DNA of 64,000 nucleotides from Sphingomonas faeni (GTDB lineage: Bacteria; Pseudomonadota; Alphaproteobacteria; Sphingomonadales; Sphingomonadaceae). The translations under genes and the position numbers were made by a program. This document shows, in pieces, positions 43,846 through 53,400 of this stretch; within the stretch, counting starts at the first letter, position 1, and every line of letters starts with the position of its first letter. The stretch is taken from contig NZ_JAUSZF010000001.1 in NCBI RefSeq assembly GCF_030817315.1, positions 976,501-1,040,500 of the forward strand, in the 5' to 3' direction. The notes beneath the pieces are model-generated. The model saw nothing but the letters and a program-made list of their open reading frames with translations, searched no databases and had not been told where the DNA came from.

Positions 43846-44883
43846 ATGCAGAAGACCGGTCAGCCGACGATCAACGATGTGGCCCGGATCGCCGGGGTTT
43901 CCAAGAAGACGGTGAGCCGGGTGATCAACCGGTCGCCGCTGCTCAACGACGATACGCGCAAGCGGGTCGAGGACGTGATCGGCGAGCTCGGCTATATTCC
44001 AAATCCGCAGGCGCGTGCGCTGGCGCTCCGCCGCAATTTCCTGATCGGGCTCGTTCACGACAATCCCAATGCGCAGACCGTCCTGAACGTGCAGCAGGGC
44101 ATGCTCGAGGCGTTGCACGGGACCGAGTTCGAAATGGTCGTGCGGCCGCTCGATCGCGGATCCGCGACGATGCTCGACGACCTGCGACATTTCCTGGAAC
44201 GGCAGCGGCTGTTCGGGGTGCTGCTGATGCCGCCCGTCAGCGAGAATGATTCCGTCGCCAAACTCTGCGACTCGATCGGCTGTCGCTACGTCCGGATGGG
44301 TTCGGCCGTGATCGACGATACCGAGCATATGGTCGCGTCGAACGACCGCGAGGCGGTGCGGGCGGCGACCGAGTATCTTATCGAGCAGGGGCACCGTCGG
44401 ATCGGTCTGGTGGCGGGACCGCACGGGTTCCGGTCGGCGCGTGAGCGGCGTCTGGGGTTTGAGGACGCCTTGGCCGCCGCCGGGATCGCCTTGCCCCGCA
44501 GCATGATCGCGGATGGGAACTACACGTTCGAATCGGGGCTGGTCGCGGCGGAGCGGTTGCTCGACGTGATGCCGCGGCCGACCGCCATCTTCTCGTCCAA
44601 CGACGAAATGGCGGCGGGCATCATCCACGCCGCGCGGCAACGCGGGCTCGAGATTCCGCGCGACCTGTCGATCATCGGCTTCGACGATACGCCGATCGCC
44701 GCGCATGTCTGGCCCCCACTCACCACGGTCCGCTGGCCGATCGCGTCGATGGCGCGCTCGGCCGCGTTGAAGTTGATCGCCGGTGCCGACGATGGCAGCG
44801 GTCTGGTCGAGGAGCCGTCGTTGTTCCTCTCGACGCTGATCCGCCGCGCCTCGGTCTCGTCGCCGGCCGACATCGAGACTTGA
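43846..44883 (+). CDS. LacI family repressor of hexuronate utilisation
   Basis: The 345-residue regulator has an N-terminal helix-turn-helix (PTINDVARIAGVSKKTVSRVIN) and hinge (YIPNPQARALA), followed by a periplasmic-binding-like ligand domain (FLIGLVHDNPNAQTV ... GHRRIGLVAGPHGFRS ... TAIFSSNDEMAAGIIHAAR). ATG 43846 starts directly at the HTH; the longer upstream frame covers the operator. Five copies of one operator in this window and its central position make it the likely local repressor. The inducer is presumably a uronate or a keto-deoxy intermediate. Confidence 0.9.
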   Translation: MQKTGQPTINDVARIAGVSKKTVSRVINRSPLLNDDTRKRVEDVIGELGYIPNPQARALALRRNFLIGLVHDNPNAQTVLNVQQGMLEALHGTEFEMVVRPLDRGSATMLDDLRHFLERQRLFGVLLMPPVSENDSVAKLCDSIGCRYVRMGSAVIDDTEHMVASNDREAVRAATEYLIEQGHRRIGLVAGPHGFRSARERRLGFEDALAAAGIALPRSMIADGNYTFESGLVAAERLLDVMPRPTAIFSSNDEMAAGIIHAARQRGLEIPRDLSIIGFDDTPIAAHVWPPLTTVRWPIASMARSAALKLIAGADDGSGLVEEPSLFLSTLIRRASVSSPADIET

Positions 44884-44916
44884 AAATCCGAATGGATTGA
44901 CGGTTGCGTGGCTTGC

Positions 44917-44930
44917 TGACACCGGTTACC
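44917..44930. promoter_or_regulatory. LacI-type operator before the uxaC-like/kduI operon
   Basis: TGACACCGGTTACC is a perfect copy. It lies 39 bases before the first ATG of the truncated uxaC-like ORF, and about 400 bases before kduI. Confidence 0.75.
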
Positions 44931-44968
44931 AGATCGCCCAGGATCGCGCGAAGCGGCAAGGAGGATGG

Positions 44969-45316
44969 ATGATGGCAAAGGCTCTGGAACTGCATCCGGA
45001 CCACCTTTCCCCGGCGGAACAGGCAACGTCTGCGAGCGTACGGCCACGGTTCGCCGAGGTGGCCGCGTTGCCGACCATCGGCTCGCATAGCCATGCCGAT
45101 CCGACCGTGTTTGCGGACGATGCGAACTTTACCAAGGTGACCTCGCTGCTGCCCGTGCGCGACAACTATCGAGTGCTCGAAGGCCAGGATGTCTTCGGCC
45201 GTGAAGCACCGTCTCGCGACTGGGAAGCCCCCGAGTTGGCGCACGAACCCCTAAAGAACCTCGTTCGCCGAGCCTATCGGATCGATGAACCTTTTTCCGT
45301 CGCGCAAGCGGCCTGA
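44969..45316 (+). pseudogene. uxaC: truncated UxaC (uronate isomerase)-like ORF with a novel C-terminus
   Basis: 115 codons from ATG 44969 (44972 alternative, AAGGAGG site). The first ~70 residues (ALELHPDHLSPAEQAT, FAEVAALPTIGSHSHADPTVFADD) look like the start of uronate isomerase: the metal-binding pair SHSHADP stands in for SPHGHTDP. UxaC is about 470 residues, so about 85% is missing, including the active site. The remaining ~40 residues (DVFGREAPSRDWEAPELAHEPLKN) do not look like UxaC and might be the end of another gene joined by deletion. It keeps the operator and ribosome site of the locus and precedes kduI by 12 bases. Confidence 0.6.
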
Positions 45317-45328
45317 CCGGAGTCCCTT

Positions 45329-46171
45329 ATGTACGATCGCACCTACTACGCCACGCATCCCGACATGATGGAGTGTGTTTCCAACGACGAACTGCGCGAC
45401 CGCTATTTGATCCAGGACCTGTTCCGCGACGGCGAGTGCGTGCTGAACTACACGCATGCTGAACGCTTCGTCATCGGCGGTGTCGCGGTCGCCAGCGGTA
45501 GCGTCAAGCTGCCCGACCAGGCCGAGCCGGCATCGGCGGCGGGTCACCCGTTCCTCGAACGTCGCGAGCTCGCGGTCGTCAACGTCGGCAAGGTCGGCGG
45601 CACCGTAACGGTCGACGGCGAGACGTTCACGCTCGGCAACAAGGACTGCCTGTACGTCGCGATGGGCGCGAAGGACGTGCAGTTCTCCGGCGATGGTGCA
45701 CGCTTCTATCTGGCGTCGTGCCCGGCGCACAAGGCGTTCACGACCCGCGTGATCTCGGTCGGCGATGCCACCACGCTGGAGCGCGGCAGCCTCGAGGAGT
45801 CGAACGAGCGGACGATCTACCAGATGGTTATCCCCGGCATCTGCGACAGTGCGCAGCTCGTCATGGGGCTGACCGTGCTCAAGCCCGGCTCGGTCTGGAA
45901 CACGATGCCGCCGCACATCCATGAGCGTCGCAGCGAAATCTATTTCTACTTCGAGCTCGACGATCTCGAGAAGGACCGCGTGTTCCACTACATGGGCGAA
46001 GGCGAAGCGACCCGCCACATCGTCATGGCGAACGAGGAGGCGGTGATCAGCCCGCCCTGGTCGATCCACATGGGTTCGGGGACGAAGGCGTATGCGTTCA
46101 TCTGGGCGATGGCCGGTGAGAACCAGGATTATACCGACATGAACGTCCTGGATATCTGCCAGCTGGCGTAA
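45329..46171 (+). CDS. kduI: 5-dehydro-4-deoxy-D-glucuronate isomerase
   Basis: The 280-residue cupin-like isomerase has Zn ligands in [17 protein letters not shown] and a further His in [27 protein letters not shown] and [11 protein letters not shown] are family marks. It converts 5-keto-4-deoxyuronate, made from pectin or alginate unsaturated products, to 2,5-diketo-3-deoxygluconate for KduD. A GGAG ribosome site precedes ATG 45329. It is followed by the palindromic element at 46175 and then kduD. Confidence 0.95.
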   Translation: MYDRTYYATHPDMMECVSNDELRDRYLIQDLFRDGECVLNYTHAERFVIGGVAVASGSVKLPDQAEPASAAGHPFLERRELAVVNVGKVGGTVTVDGETFTLGNKDCLYVAMGAKDVQFSGDGARFYLASCPAHKAFTTRVISVGDATTLERGSLEESNERTIYQMVIPGICDSAQLVMGLTVLKPGSVWNTMPPHIHERRSEIYFYFELDDLEKDRVFHYMGEGEATRHIVMANEEAVISPPWSIHMGSGTKAYAFIWAMAGENQDYTDMNVLDICQLA

Positions 46172-46174
46172 ATC

Positions 46175-46274
46175 TTCTCCCCTCCCGTCAACGGGAGGGG
46201 TCGGGGGAGGGGCGTGCCGCAAGCGTCGGTCCGCGTTTCCCCTCCCCTAGCCCCTCCCGCAAGCGGAAGGGGAA
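46175..46274. repeat. REP-like palindromic element between kduI and kduD
   Basis: The left arm begins TTCTCCCCTCCC and the right arm ends GGAAGGGGAA; the two arms are inverted around about 25 bases. GGGAGGGGTCGGGGG is identical to the element inside cydD. It starts 4 bases after the kduI stop and ends 13 bases before the kduD ATG, so it is transcribed in the operon and may stabilise or attenuate the mRNA. Confidence 0.75.
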
Positions 46275-46286
46275 CAGCGAGGACCT

Positions 46287-47042
46287 ATGACAAACCCCTT
46301 CGACCTGACCGGCAAGGTCGCCATCGTCACCGGCGCGAACACCGGCATCGGCCAAGCCATCGCGGTCGCGCTAGCCACGGCGGGCGCCGACGTCGCCTGC
46401 GTCGGCCGCACCCCCGCCGAGGATACCGTTGCACAGATCCGCGCACGCGGGCGCAAGGCGGAGATCGTGTCCGCCGACTTATCGACGATCGAACCGGTGC
46501 AGCGCGTCGTCGACGAGACGGTGGCAAAGCTCGGCGGTCTCGACATCCTGATCAACAACGCCGGCATCATCCGTCGCGCCGACGCGGTCGACTTTACCGA
46601 AGCCGACTGGGATGCGGTGATAGACACGAACCTGAAGTCCGTGTTCTTCCTGTGCCAGGTAGCCGGCCGGCATATGATCGCAAACGGTGGCGGCAAGATC
46701 GTCAACATCGCCTCGATGCTGACGTTCCAGGGCGGCATCCGCGTGCCGAGCTATACGGCGTCGAAGTCGGGCATCGGCGGCCTGACCAAGCTGCTGGCGA
46801 ACGAGTGGGCGAGCAAAGGCGTCAACGTCAACGCGATCGCACCCGGTTATATCGCGACCAACAACACGGCCGCCCTACAGGCGGACGAGACCCGCAACCG
46901 CTCGATCCTCGACCGCATTCCGGCAGGGAAATGGGGCGATGCGAGCGATCTTGGCGGCGCGGCGGTCTTCCTGTCGTCGGCGGCTGCAAACTATGTTCAG
47001 GGGCATATCCTGGCCGTCGACGGCGGCTGGCTGGCACGATGA
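46287..47042 (+). CDS. kduD: 2-deoxy-D-gluconate 3-dehydrogenase
   Basis: This 251-residue short-chain dehydrogenase has a coenzyme motif TGANTGIGQAIA, the NNAG motif (DILINNAGIIRRADAVDF), catalytic SYTASKSG (Tyr and Lys) and the C-terminal HILAVDGGWLAR. It reduces 2,5-diketo-3-deoxygluconate to KDG using NADH. It follows kduI, with a GAGGA ribosome site. Together they form the unsaturated-uronide branch. Confidence 0.93.
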   Translation: MTNPFDLTGKVAIVTGANTGIGQAIAVALATAGADVACVGRTPAEDTVAQIRARGRKAEIVSADLSTIEPVQRVVDETVAKLGGLDILINNAGIIRRADAVDFTEADWDAVIDTNLKSVFFLCQVAGRHMIANGGGKIVNIASMLTFQGGIRVPSYTASKSGIGGLTKLLANEWASKGVNVNAIAPGYIATNNTAALQADETRNRSILDRIPAGKWGDASDLGGAAVFLSSAAANYVQGHILAVDGGWLAR

Positions 47043-47172
47043 CTCGGCATAGGGCGACCGCGCTAGGCTGACGAGGGGGGGCTTCCGCGAGCGTATTCGT
47101 CGTGGCACGCCCATTCCACCCTGCACTAGGCGGCGGTCCCCAGGGCGGGGTGGAACGAGATGAAGGGGCGAT

Positions 47173-48180
47173 ATGGCTAAGTTTCTGGCGTTCGGCGAAA
47201 TCATGCTGCGGCTTTCGCCACCGGGGCGCGAACTGCTGTTGCAGACGCCGAAGTTCGACGTGTGGGTCGCCGGCGCGGAAGCGAACGTCGTCACGCAGCT
47301 CGCCCGGCTGGGGCACGACGTCGGCATGGCGACGATGGTGCCCGACAACGACCTCGGTCGTGCAGCCATCACGACGCTCCGCGGGCACGGTGTCGAAACG
47401 TCGACCGTGACCCTCGGGGGCGAGCGGATGGGACTGTATTTCGTAACGTCCGGCGCCGGGCTCCGCGCCACCGAGGTGATCTACGATCGCGCCTGGTCGT
47501 CGTTCGCCGAAGCGCCGTCGAGCGCCTGGGACTGGGATGCGCTGCTTGCGGGGGCCGACCGCTTCCACCTTTCCGGCATTACGCCCGCACTCGGCCCAGT
47601 GCCGGCGGAAAGCGCTCTTGCGGCCGTCGAGGCGGCCACGCAGCGCGGCATTCCCGTCTCGTTCGACGGCAACTGGCGCGGCAAACTGTGGGAGCGCTGG
47701 GACTCCAACCCGCGCGCGATCCTGACCCAACTCGTCGCCCATGCCGACCTGATGTTCGGCAACCACCGCGACATCGCGCTCCTGCTCGGTCAAGATTTCT
47801 CCAGCGACGCAGAAGACCGGCGGCGCGAGGCGGCCGAGGCGGCGTTCGAGGCGTTCCCGCGGCTGCAGACGATCGCGTCGACCGCCCGCCACGTCGAGCA
47901 CGTCGATCTCCACCGCCTGTCCGCGCGGATCGACACGCGAGAAACGCATGTCCAGACCGACGAGGTCGTGCTTGCCGGGATCGTCGACCGGATCGGCGGC
48001 GGCGATGCATTCGCGGCTGGCGTGCTCCACGGACTGCGCTCGGGCGAAGACCTTGGAGAGGTAGCGCGGATCGGCCTTGCGCTGGCCGCGCTGAAGCATT
48101 CGCTGCCCGGCGATGCAAGCCTGTTCCGACAGGCCGATATCGATGCGTATCTCGCAGGCGGGCTCGATGTCCGCCGCTGA
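47173..48180 (+). CDS. kdgK: 2-dehydro-3-deoxygluconokinase
   Basis: This 335-residue PfkB-family kinase has the N-terminal AKFLAFGEIMLRLSPPGRELL (substrate domain) and the C-terminal signature DRIGGGDAFAAGVLHGL, with catalytic Asp in GGGDA. It phosphorylates KDG to KDPG, the common entry to the Entner-Doudoroff aldolase step; the aldolase gene is not in the window. AAGGGG precedes the ATG. The next gene starts 14 bases before its stop. Confidence 0.93.
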   Translation: MAKFLAFGEIMLRLSPPGRELLLQTPKFDVWVAGAEANVVTQLARLGHDVGMATMVPDNDLGRAAITTLRGHGVETSTVTLGGERMGLYFVTSGAGLRATEVIYDRAWSSFAEAPSSAWDWDALLAGADRFHLSGITPALGPVPAESALAAVEAATQRGIPVSFDGNWRGKLWERWDSNPRAILTQLVAHADLMFGNHRDIALLLGQDFSSDAEDRRREAAEAAFEAFPRLQTIASTARHVEHVDLHRLSARIDTRETHVQTDEVVLAGIVDRIGGGDAFAAGVLHGLRSGEDLGEVARIGLALAALKHSLPGDASLFRQADIDAYLAGGLDVRR

Positions 48181-49726
48181 CGGCTGGACGCGACGTGGCA
48201 CGATCGGGGGCGCCGCGGCGCTGATGCTCGCGGGGCATGCGCGTGCGGCTGCTTCGTCGACCGTCCGCGCGCCGGCGGGCGATTTCATCGGCGTGCCGGA
48301 CCGGGGCGTCACCGCATTCAAGGGCATCCGCTATGGCCGGGCCGATCGCTTCCGTGCACCGGTGCGGGTGGCGATGCCGGGCGAGATACGGCCGGCGCAG
48401 GCGTTCGGCCCGGTATGTCCGCAGTCCGGCCCATATACGCCACAGTCAGAGGACTGCCTGTTCCTCAACGTGTGGACCGCGGAGGCCGATCGCCGCGCGA
48501 AAAAGCCGGTGATGGTCTATATCCACGGCGGCGCCTATTCGAACGGCAGCGTCACCGATCCGCAAAATGACGGTCAGGCGTTGGCGGCGCGCGGCGATGT
48601 CGTGGTCGTGACGGTCAACCACCGGCTCAATGCGCTGGGCTATCTGTACCTCGCGCGGCTCGATCCCCGGTTTCCCGACAGCGGCAATGCAGGGCAGCTC
48701 GACCTGATCCTCGCATTGCAATGGGTGCGCGACAACATCGCGGCGTTCGGCGGCGATCCGTCTCGGGTCATGGTGTTAGGCCAGTCGGGCGGCGGTGCGA
48801 AGATCGCTACGATGATGGGGATGCCCGCCGCCGCCGGCCTGTTCCACCGGGCGGCGACGATGAGCGGGCAGCAGGTTACGGCATCGGGCCCGCTCAACGC
48901 CACCGCGCGGACGCGCGCGTATCTGGCGAAGCTGGGCGTGGTCGAGACCGACCTTGCGCCGTTACTGAAGATGCCGGTCGAGAAACTGGTCGAGGCGTTG
49001 TCCGCGAGCGATCCGATCATGGGCGGCGGCGTGTATTTTGGTCCCGTGTTTGACATGACTTGGCTGACGCGGCATCCATTCTGGCCCGACGCGAACCCAC
49101 TCGGCAACCGCATCCCGATGATGCTGGGCAACACCCACGATGAAACGCGTGGCTTCCTCGCCCCGGACTCGACGAAGGTGAGGGGGCTCGACTGGAGCAA
49201 CCTCGCCGCGCGCATGGCGCCCGAGCTCAAGATTGACATCCTGCCCGAATGGGTCGTGGCGCAGTACCGAGCACGCTATCCGGACTGGACGCCGACCGCC
49301 GTCTTCTATGCTGCGACCACCGCCGGGCGGAGCTGGCGCGGGCAAGTGATCGAGGCGGAGGCACGCGCCGATGCAGGGGCGCCCGCCTGGGTCTATCAAG
49401 TGGATTTCGGGTCACGGACGGACCCGCGGCGCGGCGCGTTCCATACGATGGATATCCCACTAGTGTTCGGGACGCTCGACGCCACCGGGTCGCAGACCGG
49501 CACGGCAGCGGACGCCCGCGCCGCCTCGAAGGCGATGCAAGACAGTTTCGTCGCGTTCGCGATCTTGGGTGATCCCAACCACGCGGGAACACCGGCATGG
49601 CCGCGGTACGATCGTGCCAAGCGCGCGACAATGATCTTCGACGCCCGCTCCAGGCTGGAGAACGATCCGCGCCGGTGGGAGCGCGAACTGTTCGCCCGCG
49701 TACCGTATATCCAGCCAGGGACCTGA
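48167..49726 (+). CDS. type B carboxylesterase
   Basis: This is a 519-residue exported esterase. ATG 48167 overlaps the kdgK end; a Tat-like signal (TRRGTIGGAAALMLAGHARAA) follows. SEDCLFLNVWT, YIHGGAYSNGS (oxyanion hole), GQSGGGAKI (nucleophile Ser), NTHDETRGF (acid) and FHTMDIPLVFG (His) complete the carboxylesterase core. In this locus it may remove ester groups (methyl, acetyl or feruloyl) from pectin side chains. The substrate is inference. Confidence 0.9.
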   Translation: MSAADGWTRRGTIGGAAALMLAGHARAAASSTVRAPAGDFIGVPDRGVTAFKGIRYGRADRFRAPVRVAMPGEIRPAQAFGPVCPQSGPYTPQSEDCLFLNVWTAEADRRAKKPVMVYIHGGAYSNGSVTDPQNDGQALAARGDVVVVTVNHRLNALGYLYLARLDPRFPDSGNAGQLDLILALQWVRDNIAAFGGDPSRVMVLGQSGGGAKIATMMGMPAAAGLFHRAATMSGQQVTASGPLNATARTRAYLAKLGVVETDLAPLLKMPVEKLVEALSASDPIMGGGVYFGPVFDMTWLTRHPFWPDANPLGNRIPMMLGNTHDETRGFLAPDSTKVRGLDWSNLAARMAPELKIDILPEWVVAQYRARYPDWTPTAVFYAATTAGRSWRGQVIEAEARADAGAPAWVYQVDFGSRTDPRRGAFHTMDIPLVFGTLDATGSQTGTAADARAASKAMQDSFVAFAILGDPNHAGTPAWPRYDRAKRATMIFDARSRLENDPRRWERELFARVPYIQPGT

Positions 49727-49727
49727 T

Positions 49728-50153
49728 TCAGCGCGGGATTGGATAGGCGACGATCAGCACAAGCGGCTCGCTGCCGGTCTGGCGGATACCGACCGTCTCG
49801 CCGTCGAACAGATAGGCCGCTACGCCAGTCCGTACCGGTCGCGTCACGCCACCGGACGAGACTGAGCCGGTGCCGGAGATCACATAATATACTTCGTCGT
49901 GCGCGATGCGGTGTAGGCCGATCGCGCTGCCCGGGTACAAGATGCGCTTGCGGAACTCCATCGTCCGCCCAGGTACGCCGTCGCTGATACGGTAGGCGGT
50001 GCTGGAGCCGATCGCGCCGTGGGGAGGGGGCTCCGGGCGTACCGTATTGGCCTCGTCGACGACGACCATCGGTCGCGATCCGGGCTGCTGCGCGAGGCTC
50101 GCCGCGGGGATCATCGTCGCGACTGCGAGTGCGGTGATAGTGGTTCGTTTCAT
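49728..50153 (-). CDS. exported cupin-domain protein
   Basis: The 141-residue product has signal MKRTTITALAVATMIPAASLA and a single cupin barrel: ILYPGSAIGLHRIAHDEVYYVISGTGSV (metal-binding His, His, Glu) and GVAAYLFDGETVGIRQTG. An AGGAG site precedes ATG 50153. It diverges from the TonB receptor across an operator, so it is part of the LacI regulon. Function unknown; small cupins in such loci may bind or isomerise uronides. Confidence 0.78.
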   Translation of the reverse strand: MKRTTITALAVATMIPAASLAQQPGSRPMVVVDEANTVRPEPPPHGAIGSSTAYRISDGVPGRTMEFRKRILYPGSAIGLHRIAHDEVYYVISGTGSVSSGGVTRPVRTGVAAYLFDGETVGIRQTGSEPLVLIVAYPIPR

Positions 50154-50224
50154 CGATGCATCTCCTGCTTCATGCGATGTGCGACGCGGTATGTTGACAC
50201 GCCAAAGATCATACGACATTGGTG

Positions 50225-50238
50225 TGACACCGGTTACC
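50225..50238. promoter_or_regulatory. LacI-type operator between cupin and SusC-like receptor
   Basis: TGACACCGGTTACC, a perfect copy. It lies in the divergent promoter of the cupin gene and the TonB-dependent receptor. Confidence 0.75.
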
Positions 50239-50372
50239 TAGGCAGACAAGGGACTGGGGGAAGGACCAGCAAGAGCTGGCCTTTCGGGAGAGGATCGGGT
50301 GCCGCCGTGACATTTTACGGGTCCAACTCTTCGAACAATCAGGTCGGTGGTGCAGCGACGAGGTGTCGGCTG

Positions 50373-50386
50373 CGCAACCGGTGTCA
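50373..50386. promoter_or_regulatory. second, imperfect LacI-type operator before the TonB receptor
   Basis: CGCAACCGGTGTCA shares ACCGGTGTCA with the other sites and lies 31 bases before ATG 50417. With the perfect site about 135 bases away it could support DNA looping. Confidence 0.55.
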
Positions 50387-50416
50387 TCGGCAACGGCCGA
50401 ATGGGGAGTGGATGCA

Positions 50417-53400
50417 ATGGAAGTTCAAGCAACGGTTGCGACTCGACGGATGAGCTGGCTCGGTAGCGTCTCGGCGGGCAGTCTGGTTCTAGCGCTCGCC
50501 GTACCTTCGATCGCGTCGGCACAGGCCGCCCAGATCCCGAACACGACGACGCCCGGCACACCGGCGCAGGTCGATCCTTCGCCCGCGCAGACTGCGGTCG
50601 TGCCGCAGGGGGGGGCGAGCGATCCGGCCGCGACGACCGCACCGCAGGCTGCGCCCGACGCGGTCCCCGCGGATGGTCAGACCGCCGAGATCATCGTCAC
50701 CGGTTTCCGCAAGTCGCTCGACGCCGCGCTCAACGTGAAGCGTCAGTCAGTGTCCTCGGTCGACGCGATCGTCGCGGAGGACATCGCCAAGTTCCCCGAT
50801 CAGAACCTCGCCGAGTCGCTCCAGCGTATTCCCGGCATCTCGATTCAGCGCGACGCGGGCGAGGGGCGGGCGATCACGGTTCGTGGTCTCGGCGCACAAT
50901 ATACGCGCGTGCGCGTGAATGGTCTGGAGACGGTGGCGACGTCGACCGACGGCGCCAGTTCCAACCGCGATCGCGCGTTCGATTTCAACGTGTTCGCATC
51001 CGAACTCTTCAATTCAATCGTCGTCCACAAGACTGCGGAGGCTTCGCTCGACGAAGGGTCGCTGGGCGCGGTGGTCGATCTGAACACCGGCAATCCACTC
51101 GGCGGCAAGACCGGCTTCACGCTCGTCGGCTCCGCGCAGGCGAGCTATAACGACCTCAGCAAGAATTTCGGACCGAGACTCGCCGGCCTGCTCTCGTGGA
51201 AGTCGGCCGACGGCACGTTCGGCGTCGCACTGTCGGGCGCGTACACGAAGACCAACAATTTCGAGCTCGGCAACAACAGCGTGCGCTGGGCGCAGGGCGT
51301 CTTCGATTCGGTGAACGGCACCCGTTGCTTCACCCAGCCGAACCGGGGCGGCAGCTACACCAACCAGGCGGTGTGCGACCAGGCGGGGCTCGCGTTCCAC
51401 CCGCGTATCCCCCGCTATGGCTCGGTGCGGCACGACCGCGAACGGCTTGGCCTGACCGGCAGCGTCCAGTGGGCGCCGACGGAGTCGACCAAGATCTCGA
51501 TCGACGGGCTGTATTCGCGCTTCAAGGAGACCCGCGAGGAGGAATGGGGAGAAGTGCTGCTTCGCTCGAACGAACGCTCGATCGACATCAGCAACTTCAC
51601 GATCGACGGCAACAACAATCTCGTGAAGGCGACGCTCAACGACGCCTGGGTCCGCACCGAGCATTATTTGCGCAAGTCGAAGACCGAATTTTATCAGCTG
51701 GGCGGCAGCTGGGATCAGGACGTGACGGACACGTTCCGCTTCACGCTGCTCGGCGGCTTCTCAAAATCGGATGCGACGATCCCGGTCGAGACGACCTTCG
51801 TGTTCGACGATCGCGACGCGCAGGGGTATAGCTATGACTATACCAACATGAAGCGCCCGACGCTGACCTTCGGGACCAGCGTTACCGATCCGGCCAACTT
51901 CCAGCTGGCCGAAATTCGCGATCGGCCGTCGGAAACGGTCAACACCTTCCGGACCGGCCAGTTGCGCACCGAATGGGACGTCGCCGAAGGGTTCCAGATC
52001 AAGGCCGGTGCGATGTATCGTCGCTTCTCGTTCGATACCAAGGGCTTCTCGCGCGATGCGGTGGTCTGCCCCAATGCCGGCGGCAAGGACGTCGTGCTGG
52101 GCACGCTCACCTGTTCGCCGAACACGCTGTTCGGCCCGACCGCGATCTACGGTTTCCCGGCCGGCAATCTCGGCGAGACCTTCAACCTGGGCAAGGCCGG
52201 ACAGCCGTCGGGAACGACCACCAGTTTCCTGGTGCCGAACATCGACGCGTCGGCTGCGTATACGGGGCTGTACGGCCGGACGCCGACCGTGCTGGTCGGT
52301 GACACCCGCAGCGTGATCGAGGAAGTCACCGGTGGTTACGCGCAGTTCGACGTGAAGGGCGACATCCTCGGCCTGAACTACGCGGCTAACGCGGGCATGC
52401 GCTATGCCCATACCAGCCAGAAATCGACCGGCATCTCGTCGGCGGTCGTCGGCGGCGTCACCATCAACACGCCCGCAACAGTGGGTCGCAGCTACGACGA
52501 CTGGCTCCCGGCGATCAACGTCGCGCTATTCCCGACCGAAAAGATCATCCTGCGCGGCGCGATCTCCAAGGTGCTGACGCGGCCGAGCCTGGGCAGCCTG
52601 ACGCCGGGCGGTTCGGTCGACGGCTTCAATTACCGCGTGACGTTCGGCAATCCGCAACTCAAGCCGTTCCGCGCGACCGCGCTCGATCTCGCCGCCGAAT
52701 GGTATTTCGCGCCGCAGTCGATCTTCTCGGTCGCGGTGTTCAAGAAGCTGATCGAGAGCTTCCCCGTCACGCAGCCACGCAGCGGCACCTTCGCCTCGAC
52801 CGGCCTGCCGCTCTCGGTGATCCCCGCCAGCTCGCCCGCCGCGCTCAACCCGGAGGCGCAGGAATGGCAGATCAACGCGCCCATCAACGGCGAGGGCGCT
52901 TCGCTGAAGGGCATGGAAATCTCGCTCCAGTCGAGCTTCCGCTTCCTGCCCGGCTTCCTGAAGAACTTCGGCTTCCTGGCGAACGCGACGTTCGTCGACT
53001 CGAAGGCCGACTATACACAGGGCGGTCCGGCGACCACGGTATCGCGCGCGACGTTCAACCCCGTGACCGGTGTCGTGATCTCGCCCGGCGGCGTGCTCGG
53101 CGCGTTGCCCGCCACCACGCGTACCGCGACGCTCTACGGCCTGTCGAAGCGCGCGTATAACGGTACGCTCTATTACGAAGACAAGAAGTTCAGCGCACGT
53201 GGTTCGGTAAGCTATCGCAGTCCGTACATCGATGGCAGCTCGGCAACGGGCAATCTGTTCGAGGGGTACAATTCGACGCTCAACGTCGATGCCTCGTTCC
53301 GTTACAAATTGACGCCGATCGTCGAGGTGTCGCTCGAGGGGACCAATCTGACCGACAATTATCGCAGCCGGTACACCGATCTCGACACCAACCGGAACTA

